A stretch of DNA of 14,821 bases from assembly GCA_905203765.1 (NCBI GenBank), contig CAJKXC010000065.1, positions 1 to 14,821 of the forward strand, written 5' to 3'. The position numbers were made by a program, and so were the translations under genes. Source of the stretch: an uncultured Bacteroides sp. (GTDB taxonomy: Bacteria > Bacteroidota > Bacteroidia > Bacteroidales > Bacteroidaceae). Under the pieces are notes generated by a model. The model had not been told where the DNA came from, searched no databases, and saw only the letters and a program-made list of their open reading frames with translations. Within the stretch, counting starts at the first letter, position 1. Each line of letters opens with the position of its first letter. Positions 6,566 to 12,953 of this stretch are shown in pieces.

Positions 6566-7774
6566 ATGAAGAAATCCTATTATATACTTCTGACTTTTGT
6601 TGCTACCGCCGCTGTCCTGTTTATGCTGGGCAACTGGATGGGACGGAGTATTTTGCTGAACAAGCAGCAAGTGATACGCGGCATACACGAAGCCTATTGC
6701 CATGCCACGGATGCATACGAGGCAGACCGTACCAAAGACCTTTCCCCCCTCTTCCGCAATGAGCTGAGCAGAGCCAAACTAAAACGAATCAAATTCCGTA
6801 TGGACACTGTGTCGCTTCAACAAGAGTCCGTTGTACTGAAACAAGACCTGCACTACTTTGCCGATTATCAGAAGCTGATAGAGCAACATTACACCTTTGT
6901 ATGCCCCATCAGCCCTACTCAGGGGGTGCGTGCGCAAATCCTGAACTTCCGTGCCGAGTTCATAGGCAAGTTGCTTTACTACTTTTTCGCAACGATATTG
7001 GCTCTATGCGTTCTTTTGTATGCTATCCGCAAGCAAGTCAACATCATCCATCGGCAAGACGAACTGGCGCGGGTGCGCGAGGATTTCTCCTATGCCATGA
7101 TTCATGACATGAAGAATCCTATCAGCTCCATCCTGATGGGGCTCAAAGTACTGCGTAGCGGCAAGGTGGATGACAAGCCTGAGAAACGCGAAAAGTATTT
7201 CGATATTCTCGAAACCGAGTCGCAGCACCTGCTTGCCCTTGCCAACAAGGTGCTGACCATCTCCAAGCTGGAACACGGCCAGTTGCTCTTGGACAAGAAC
7301 TGGATAGAACTCCGTCCCATATTGGAAGCACTGGCAGATACCTTCACAGCCAAATCCGACAAACCCATTTCCTTCCATTTCCATCTTGAAGAAGCGGGTG
7401 TGTATGCCGATGAAGAATATCTGAAGGAAGCGTTGAGCAACCTGATAGACAACGCCATAAAATACTCCAAAGATACGGTCGATATACAAATCTCCTCTTG
7501 CCTTCACAACAACTGCACGCAAATCAAGGTGAGAGACAACGGCATCGGCATCCCCCTCGCCGCCCAGCGCACCATTTTCGACAAGTTCGAACGTGTTGTT
7601 TCCAAGTCCGATGACAAGACCAAGAAGGTTTCCGGCTTCGGACTGGGACTGAACTACGTGATGAATGTAGCCCGTGCCCACGGTGGCTACGTCAGCGTAG
7701 AGAGTCGGGAAGGAAAGTACAGTGAATTCACAGTTTCATTGCCATTGCCAGTAGAACCGTTATTATCCGAATGA
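6566..7774 (+). CDS. Sensor histidine kinase, orphan
   Basis: Membrane-bound two-component sensor of 402 residues from the ATG at 6566. TM1 (about 5-23) and TM2 (about 137-154) flank a roughly 110-residue periplasmic sensor domain with no family I recognise. TM2 is followed almost directly by the HisKA dimerisation domain, with no clear HAMP domain. The H-box is AMIHDMKNPISS with the phospho-acceptor His180. The ATPase domain shows the N-box LIDNAIKY (293-300, Asn295), G1 DNGIGI (324-329) and G2 GFGLGL (357-362), so it should be catalytically complete. The HisKA/HATPase type usually partners OmpR-family regulators, but none is encoded beside it. Upstream is the divergent DUF3267-like gene and downstream is convergent putA. 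The GTTA repeats in its promoter could be where its partner binds (inference). Confidence 0.93.
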   Translation: MKKSYYILLTFVATAAVLFMLGNWMGRSILLNKQQVIRGIHEAYCHATDAYEADRTKDLSPLFRNELSRAKLKRIKFRMDTVSLQQESVVLKQDLHYFADYQKLIEQHYTFVCPISPTQGVRAQILNFRAEFIGKLLYYFFATILALCVLLYAIRKQVNIIHRQDELARVREDFSYAMIHDMKNPISSILMGLKVLRSGKVDDKPEKREKYFDILETESQHLLALANKVLTISKLEHGQLLLDKNWIELRPILEALADTFTAKSDKPISFHFHLEEAGVYADEEYLKEALSNLIDNAIKYSKDTVDIQISSCLHNNCTQIKVRDNGIGIPLAAQRTIFDKFERVVSKSDDKTKKVSGFGLGLNYVMNVARAHGGYVSVESREGKYSEFTVSLPLPVEPLLSE

Positions 7775-7777
7775 TTC

Positions 7778-7849
7778 CCTAATCCGAAAAAAATCCCTAT
7801 AACCTCTTGGATCAGAATCCGGGAAGTTATAGGGACTTTGGAGATTAGG
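7778..7849. terminator. Multi-tier hairpin terminator between the kinase and putA
   Basis: The inner stem TCCCTATAAC (7794-7803) pairs with GTTATAGGGA (7826-7835), 10 bp and perfect, with a small GGAT/ATCC stem in its loop. The outer arms CCTAATC (7778-7784) and GATTAGG (7843-7849) also pair. Read on the minus strand, the inner stem is followed at once by seven T (complement of 7787-7793), a classic intrinsic terminator for putA. On the plus strand the T tract after the stem is short, so termination of the kinase transcript is probably weaker. Confidence 0.85.
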
Positions 7850-7855
7850 CCGTCT

Positions 7856-10800
7856 TTACTCTACCGGTGGAACCTCTGAGATACTGCCATACCGGTGATA
7901 CTCGAATGCGATGCTCTGCTCCTTGATGTAGTGGATCAGTTCTACACGCCCGTCTTTCACTGGGGGAGCCGTGGCGATGTACTTGTCGATGCGGGCAGCT
8001 TCTTCGTACATTTCCATCGGGATATCGGCGCGGCAGGTGCGGATGCGTTCGTAATCCTTCATCGTAGCGAGGAACTCGTCGAAGGTTTCCTTCTTCAGCC
8101 GACAGCCGGTCGAGGCGAGGGCAGCCGCACGGTCGTCGGTGTCAAAGCTCACTGTAAGTGGAGTGTGACAGGTTTGGGCAGCTAAGATAATCATCTTGGC
8201 ATCCTCGTTGCTGTCGCCGGGGAAGAGGCGGAGCACTATGTTCTTCAGCGGGAGATAGCGGAAAGCGTTCTGCTCGCCGTAGAGGTTGTTGACGTCGCGG
8301 GCATGGGCGAACTCTTTCTCATAGGCTTCGGCATAACTCTTCTGATAGTTGGTGTCGCTGCCGGGCTTGTCGGTTATCTTCACGAAGCAGGCGCAGTAGT
8401 TGGGGCCACCTGCCTTGACGCCGCCGCCAAAGGCGGAAGCCTTCATGCCACCGAAGGGCTGACGGTTGACGATGGCGCCCGTAATGCCGCGGTTGATGTA
8501 CAGATTGCCTGCCTGAATGGAGTTTTTCCATAGCTTCTGCTCGCTTTCGTCGAGGCTTTGCAGACCGGAAGTCAGACCGTAGTCCAGGCTGTTCACCAGT
8601 TCGATGCCCTGTTCCAGGTTCTCGATGCAGACTACGCTCAGCATGGGGCCGAACAACTCGGTGCGGAAGGAATAACTGCCGGGCTTCACTCCCCACTTCA
8701 CGGTGGGGGCGAGGATATACTCTTTCTTGTCGAGGAAGCGGGGCGGCACGAGCCACGACTCTCCCGGTTCCAGCGTCAGTGCCCGGAGCAGCTTTTCGTT
8801 CTTGTTGGTTATCATCGGGCCTACTACATTCCCTGCATTCCACACACTGCCCACCTTCATACTGGTGGCGGCATCCTTTAGCTTGTCCTGGAAGTTCTTG
8901 TCCTCGTACACCGAACGCTCTACCAGCAACAACGAGCAGGCGGAACACTTCTGTCCGGCATTGCCGAAGGCGGAAGTGACGATGTTCATGATGGCATGGT
9001 CGCGGTCGCCCGAGGCGGTGAGGATGATGGTATTCTTTCCGCCGGTTTCGGCAGAAAGGGGCGTGGACGGGTTGCTGCGGGCTATGTTCTGTGCCGTATC
9101 TGTGCCGCCGGTCAGGATGATGTGCTTGATGGCGGGGGCGGTAGTGAGCACTTTCAGAGCTTCGCGGTCGGTGATGATGACCTGCAAGGCTTCCTTCGGC
9201 ACGCCTGCATCCCAGAATGCCTGGGCAAACATCCAGGCGACGGGAGCAGCTACGGTGGCAGGTTTCAGTATCACAGTGTTGCCGCCTGCCAGTCCTGCCA
9301 CGATGCCGCCGATAGGAATGGCGCACGGGAAGTTCCAGGGAGAGATGACGAGGATGGTGCCTTTGGGGGCGATGTCCACGTCCGTCAGGCCGGCGAAGGT
9401 CTTCATGGAGTTGGTGTAGAAGCGGGCGTAGTCGATGCCTTCGGACACTTCCACATCGCCTTCGACCACGGTCTTGCCGGTGACGGCACACATACAGCCT
9501 ATCAGGTCGCCGCGCAGCTCGCCCAGCCGGTTGGCGGCTTCGTACATTATCTTATGCCGCTCCTCGAGGGTGGTGTTGCGCCAGCCTGCCGGGTCTTTCT
9601 CGGCAATGTCTATAATCTGCCGCACCTGTTCGCTGTCCGCCTGGGACATTTCGCAGATGCATACTTCGTCGTCCTGGCAACGGTCCATATACTTGTGGCG
9701 CTGCTCGCATACTACCGTTTCGGTGCCTATCTGCAAAGGGATAATCTCGGGAGTATCGCCCGGAGACTTCTTCCACCGGGCAAAGATGTTCCGTACCCAC
9801 TCCTGGTTCTGAGGCAGGTCGAAGTCCGTATCCGGTTCGTTCTGCATCGGTGTGGTGGCGGGGACGGGGGTATAGGGCTCCAGCCGGTTCTGTGTACGCG
9901 TAGGGAAGTGGGTGATGGTATCTTTCATGCGATAGGCATCTTCGAACTGCTTTTCGAGGAAGTCCCAGGTTTCGGTGTTCGGTTTCAGGTTGAAGGAGTG
10001 CGTCAGGAAGTTGTCGGGCGCGGTGTTTTCGTCCATGCGGCGTACCAGGTAGGACACGGCGTTCAGGAAGTGTTCGTCCTTCACCACGGGGGCGTAGAGG
10101 ATGACGTGGTTGCCGAGGATGGATTGTGCCCGCCATACGTGGTCTGCCATGCCTTCCAGCATTTCGAAGGTCATGTATTCCGATGAACCGTACTTCTGGC
10201 TCAGCAGATAGGCGTAGGCGATGGTGAACAGGTTGTGCGAGGCCACGCCGATGTGCAGCGCTTTGGCATTTTCGGGCAGCAGGGCGCGTTCCAGGATGTG
10301 CAGGTAGTTGGCATCTACTTCCGTCTTGGAAGTGCGTATCGGGTTGGGCCAGCCGCGCAGAGAGGAGATGACGGTTTCCATTTCGAGGTTGCAACCCTTT
10401 ACGAGGCGCATCTTCAGCGGAGCGCCGCCGTCGGCTACGCGTGCTTTGGCAAACTCCAGCAGTTCGGTTTGGAAGTCGTAGGCGTCCGGCAGGTAGGCTT
10501 GCACCACGATACCTGCTTCATAATTCTTGAACTCGGGCTGGCTGAGTACGGTCTTGAAGAGGCGCAGGGTGAAGTGCGCGTCTTTGTACTCTTCCATATC
10601 GAGGTTGACGAACTTGGCGCGCTTCACGCCGTTCTCGTCCACGTAAGGGAAGTCTATCGCCCGCTGGTAGAGGGCGGACATGCGGCGTACCAGTTCGGGG
10701 AAACTCTCTTCGTAGTTCAGTGCATGCGTCTGGGCGTAGATGCCGGAGATTTTGACGGAGATATAGTTGATGTCCGGGGCTTCCAGGGCTTCCAGGTAGT

Positions 10801-11287
10801 GTTGGTAGCGGTGGTCAGCCTCGCCGTTGCCCAGCACGACTTCGCCCAGCAGGTTCACGTTCTGCCCTATCTTCTGTTTGAAGCGCTCCGAGAGGTGCTT
10901 CGTCAGTTGCGGGCGCGCTTCGTCCAGGATGACTTTAGAGGTGTCCATGCGGAGCCGCTTCTTTATAATAGGTATGGCGATGAAGTCGAAGTGATGTCCG
11001 AATGCCTGGTACATCTTGAAGAGGAAGGCGTCGCGCTTGTTCAGGAACTCGGGCACGCCGTAGCGGTCTATCAGGGTTTTGATGCGGGCGGCGAGTTTCC
11101 GGCGGTCGCGTATCTGCGATGATTCGTCGAGCATCTTTACCAGGAAGCGTTTGTCCTGGGGGCGTTGCACCATGACGGCGTACTTATGTTGTTCTTTACG
11201 TTCTTCGTTCGTGATGGTTTGTTCGCACGTGTTGTGCAGCTTCAGTACCCATTCGTGTACTTCGGCGATGGTTGGTCTGTTGTCCAT
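7856..11287 (-). CDS. putA: Bifunctional proline dehydrogenase / L-glutamate gamma-semialdehyde dehydrogenase (PutA)
   Basis: Converts proline to glutamate in two steps: FAD-dependent proline oxidation, then NAD-dependent oxidation of glutamate semialdehyde. From the ATG at 11285-11287 it has 1143 residues. The proline dehydrogenase barrel covers about 110-465 (VKISGIYAQTHALNYEESF; MRLVKGCNLEME near 293-304). The aldehyde dehydrogenase covers about 545-970, with SPWNFP (649-654), the general base Glu747 in SAETGGKN, and the catalytic Cys781 in GNAGQKCSA. About 170 further residues follow; I do not recognise them as a separate enzyme. There is no N-terminal ribbon-helix-helix, so it is not a self-repressing PutA. 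A GTG 18 bases upstream (11303-11305) would add six residues but lies inside a repeat element, so the ATG is preferred. GC content and third-position G/C appear higher than in the Dlt-like genes. Confidence 0.95.
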   Translation of the reverse strand: MDNRPTIAEVHEWVLKLHNTCEQTITNEERKEQHKYAVMVQRPQDKRFLVKMLDESSQIRDRRKLAARIKTLIDRYGVPEFLNKRDAFLFKMYQAFGHHFDFIAIPIIKKRLRMDTSKVILDEARPQLTKHLSERFKQKIGQNVNLLGEVVLGNGEADHRYQHYLEALEAPDINYISVKISGIYAQTHALNYEESFPELVRRMSALYQRAIDFPYVDENGVKRAKFVNLDMEEYKDAHFTLRLFKTVLSQPEFKNYEAGIVVQAYLPDAYDFQTELLEFAKARVADGGAPLKMRLVKGCNLEMETVISSLRGWPNPIRTSKTEVDANYLHILERALLPENAKALHIGVASHNLFTIAYAYLLSQKYGSSEYMTFEMLEGMADHVWRAQSILGNHVILYAPVVKDEHFLNAVSYLVRRMDENTAPDNFLTHSFNLKPNTETWDFLEKQFEDAYRMKDTITHFPTRTQNRLEPYTPVPATTPMQNEPDTDFDLPQNQEWVRNIFARWKKSPGDTPEIIPLQIGTETVVCEQRHKYMDRCQDDEVCICEMSQADSEQVRQIIDIAEKDPAGWRNTTLEERHKIMYEAANRLGELRGDLIGCMCAVTGKTVVEGDVEVSEGIDYARFYTNSMKTFAGLTDVDIAPKGTILVISPWNFPCAIPIGGIVAGLAGGNTVILKPATVAAPVAWMFAQAFWDAGVPKEALQVIITDREALKVLTTAPAIKHIILTGGTDTAQNIARSNPSTPLSAETGGKNTIILTASGDRDHAIMNIVTSAFGNAGQKCSACSLLLVERSVYEDKNFQDKLKDAATSMKVGSVWNAGNVVGPMITNKNEKLLRALTLEPGESWLVPPRFLDKKEYILAPTVKWGVKPGSYSFRTELFGPMLSVVCIENLEQGIELVNSLDYGLTSGLQSLDESEQKLWKNSIQAGNLYINRGITGAIVNRQPFGGMKASAFGGGVKAGGPNYCACFVKITDKPGSDTNYQKSYAEAYEKEFAHARDVNNLYGEQNAFRYLPLKNIVLRLFPGDSNEDAKMIILAAQTCHTPLTVSFDTDDRAAALASTGCRLKKETFDEFLATMKDYERIRTCRADIPMEMYEEAARIDKYIATAPPVKDGRVELIHYIKEQSIAFEYHRYGSISEVPPVE

Positions 11288-11514
11288 ATTGTTGCTATGT
11301 TTCACCCCGTCCCCCTAAGGGGGCAGAGAATCGTTTTTAATAATGAAATTACATTTATAGTACGGAGTATTCTCCTTCCCCTTTAGGGGAACGAGGTCGT
11401 AGGGGGGCTGAACATGACGGCACGATACCGGTGCAAGGCTTGGAGAGCTTGCTGCGAAAACCGGTCAAAAGGATGTTCTTGGCCCATAGCATCAATAATA
11501 AAAAGGTAAACTGT
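11288..11514 (-). promoter_or_regulatory. Long putA 5' leader
   Basis: The putA promoter predicts about 227 untranslated bases before the ATG. The leader contains the inverted REP-like pair (11308-11393) and a short reading frame of 34 codons from the ATG at 11485-11487 to the stop at 11383-11385 (begins MGQEHPFDRF). It has no evident ribosome binding site and no family I recognise. No tRNA-like or known riboswitch structure was seen. Leader control of putA is possible but not shown. Confidence 0.4.
11308..11393. repeat. Inverted pair of REP-like palindromic elements
   Basis: The left copy (11308-11331) has the core CCCCCTAAGGGGG. The right copy (11369-11393), in opposite orientation, has the core CCCCTTTAGGGG. 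With the right copy reversed, about 20 of 25 positions agree, starting CGT and ending GAGAAT. They are 37 bp apart. Each copy is itself a palindrome, and the pair could fold into one long hairpin, as in REPIN-type doublets. Outer flanks (GTTTCACCCC and the complement of 11402-11413, GTTCAGCCCCCC) also look related. Copy number elsewhere in the genome cannot be judged from here. Confidence 0.6.
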
Positions 11515-11520
11515 CTGTTG

Positions 11521-11550
11521 CAAATATACGATAATCCTTTTATTATCAAA
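11521..11550 (-). promoter_or_regulatory. Putative putA promoter
   Basis: On the minus strand TTTG (11547-11550) and TATATTTG (11521-11528) match the Bacteroides -33 and -7 elements with an 18-bp spacer. This is the best complete promoter match in the window. Transcription should begin near 11514. Confidence 0.7.
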
Positions 11551-11650
11551 GAGAAAGACTCTATTTATTTTCGATTTCATCCGAAGAATGAGTTTTGCTC
11601 ACCTGTTGTGTTTCTGCATGAGCCGCTGCCGGATTACGGTTGGGGCATAT

Positions 11651-11760
11651 TCCCACTATGAGGGAACGACTTTCCCTATACGACTGAACTGCCTTCCCAT
11701 TACGACTGAACTACACTCCCTATACGACTGAACTACAGTCCCACTATGATAGAATATACC
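11651..11760. repeat. Five-unit degenerate tandem repeat with exact 22-bp period
   Basis: Units start at 11651, 11673, 11695, 11717 and 11739, each opening with TCCC. Units 2-4 are nearly identical (TCCCTATACGACTGAACT, or TCCCATTACGACTGAACT in unit 3, then four more bases). Units 1 and 5 keep the TCCCACTATGA start but diverge after it. A period of 22 bp is close to two helical turns. With the putA start near 11514, the array covers about -137 to -246 relative to it. There are no unique spacers, so it is not a CRISPR array. Confidence 0.85.
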
Positions 11761-11777
11761 TGGGAATATAATTCCCA
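11761..11777. repeat. 17-bp palindrome adjoining the 22-bp array
   Basis: TGGGAAT (11761-11767) and ATTCCCA (11771-11777) are perfect 7-bp arms around ATA. It begins exactly where a sixth 22-bp unit would begin, but with the GGGA/TCCC core first in inverted orientation. It may be a protein-binding site or the edge of the repeat element. Confidence 0.6.
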
Positions 11778-11852
11778 CCATAAAGAAAAGTTGTGGGATA
11801 TTGAACATTCATTCAGTCAATGACTTACGGGAGTATTTTCCTGAAAGCAAGA

Positions 11853-11898
11853 AAGCCCCTTCACTCTTGCCGGATATATCGGCGGAGTGAAGGGGCTT
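11853..11898 (-). terminator. Intrinsic terminator of the korA-korB operon
   Basis: AAGCCCCTTCACTC (11853-11866) pairs perfectly over 14 bp with GAGTGAAGGGGCTT (11885-11898), and GCCG/CGGC (11869-11872 and 11880-11883) forms a second stem inside the loop. On the minus strand it lies 26 bp after the korB stop and is followed by a T-rich stretch (TTTCTTGCTTTC). Confidence 0.88.
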
Positions 11899-11924
11899 AA
11901 AGATTATCTGTTATGACTTGCGGG

Positions 11925-12929
11925 TTATTTCACTTCCCACGTATCATTTGTCATCAGCAGTTCTTCGAAGTTATGGTACTTCTTCTTGGCGGCTACTTCT
12001 TCAATCTGTTCGTGAACGGCGTCGTCGTAAGTCGGCGCTTCTACATCGCGGATTACGCCGAGCGCAATCGGGAAGTCGGGACCTTCCATCAAGGCAAGCT
12101 TCAGTTGCAGGGTGTTGTCCATGCAGTGAGCGTCGTGAACGAGGATGTCCTTTTCCGTGATGCCGTTTTCGCCCAGCTTCACAACTTTCAGCCCGAAGCC
12201 TTCCTGCATCAGTCCGTATTCGTTGTTCTCGCCGAAAATCATCGGTTTGCCGTGTTCCAGGTAGATGGCGTTCTTGGCGCGGTCCTCTTTCTTCGCTACC
12301 GAGTCGTGCGTACCGTTATTGAAGATGACGCAGTTTTGCAGAATCTCGCAAACGCTGGCACCCTTATGGTTGTAAGCTGCCTTCAGCACTTCCACCGTTC
12401 CGGGAGCATCGGTAGCCACCGCACGTGCAAAGAAGCGGCCGCGGGCACCGAAGCAGAGTTCTGCCGGATGGAACGGGTCTTCTACCGTACCGTAAGGGGA
12501 TGACTTGCTGACGAATCCGCGCGGAGACGTGGGCGAGTATTGTCCCTTCGTCAGACCGTAGATGCGGTTGTTCAGCAGAATCATATTCAGGTCGATGTTA
12601 CGACGTACGGCGTGGATAAAGTGGTTACCACCGATGGCCAGGCCATCGCCGTCACCCGAAATCTGCCATACTTTCAGGTTGGGATTGGCAACCTTGGCAC
12701 CCGTAGAGATAGCGGCGGCACGTCCGTGGACGGTCTGCATCGCATACGTATTCATGTAGTAGGGCAAGCGGCTGGAGCAACCGATACCGGAGATAACGGC
12801 TGTTTCCCAAGGAGCTATGCCAATTTCTGCCATTGCTTTGTGCAGTGAAGCCAGGAAGAAGTGGTCACCGCAACCCGGACACCAACGAGGTTGTCCTTTT
12901 TTGAAATCTTTTGCTGTATATTCGCACAT
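11925..12929 (-). CDS. korB: 2-oxoglutarate:ferredoxin oxidoreductase, beta subunit
   Basis: A 334-residue thiamine-diphosphate subunit of a cytosolic 2-oxoacid:ferredoxin oxidoreductase, interconverting 2-oxoglutarate and succinyl-CoA with ferredoxin. The ThDP/Mg site is SGDGDGLAIGGNH (91-103) and NNRIYGLTKGQYSPTS (120-135). Four cysteines suited to the [4Fe-4S] cluster are visible: Cys17 and Cys20 in WCPGCGDH, Cys51 in GCSSR, and Cys200 in LQNCVIFN. Length fits the 2-oxoglutarate type, which carries no separate ferredoxin domain. The ATG (12927-12929) is 24 bp after a tandem TAATAA that ends korA, so the two are one operon, closed by the hairpin at 11853-11898. Specificity for 2-oxoglutarate over other 2-oxoacids is inferred from family resemblance. 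Confidence 0.92.
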   Translation of the reverse strand: MCEYTAKDFKKGQPRWCPGCGDHFFLASLHKAMAEIGIAPWETAVISGIGCSSRLPYYMNTYAMQTVHGRAAAISTGAKVANPNLKVWQISGDGDGLAIGGNHFIHAVRRNIDLNMILLNNRIYGLTKGQYSPTSPRGFVSKSSPYGTVEDPFHPAELCFGARGRFFARAVATDAPGTVEVLKAAYNHKGASVCEILQNCVIFNNGTHDSVAKKEDRAKNAIYLEHGKPMIFGENNEYGLMQEGFGLKVVKLGENGITEKDILVHDAHCMDNTLQLKLALMEGPDFPIALGVIRDVEAPTYDDAVHEQIEEVAAKKKYHNFEELLMTNDTWEVK

Positions 12930-12953
12930 GATGTTTCGTTCTTTACGGGGTTA

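Larger units (their letters stand above)
11551..11852. other. Intergenic stretch between the kor terminator and the putA promoter
   Basis: No credible gene is present. Bases 11551-11650 show nothing I can identify. Bases 11651-11760 hold the 22-bp repeat array and 11761-11777 a palindrome. Bases 11778-11852 show nothing beyond AT-rich sequence. Short reading frames here lack family resemblance and start signals. Confidence 0.6.

Noticed and set aside
6542..6568. A TTG start at 6542 giving a histidine kinase eight residues longer.
   Set aside because: The TTG lies inside the perfect -7 element TATATTTG and would not be transcribed; the ATG at 6566 begins a normal signal-anchor (MKKSYYILLTF).
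8319..11122. Long open frames overlapping putA in other frames and on the plus strand (for example 8996-10186, 10235-11122 and 8319-9491).
   Set aside because: They are shadows of the G/C-rich third positions of putA; their translations are Arg- or Gly/Val-rich and match no family, while the putA frame is full-length with all motifs.
11303..11305. GTG as the putA start.
   Set aside because: It sits at the edge of a REP-like element; the ATG six codons downstream begins the sequence that looks family-like. Not fully excluded.
11431..11661. A 76-codon plus-strand frame in the putA-kor intergenic region.
   Set aside because: It runs antisense through the putA leader and promoter, has no start signal and no family resemblance.
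11651..11777. CRISPR array.
   Set aside because: Units are contiguous 22-bp degenerate repeats without unique spacers, and no cas genes are nearby.
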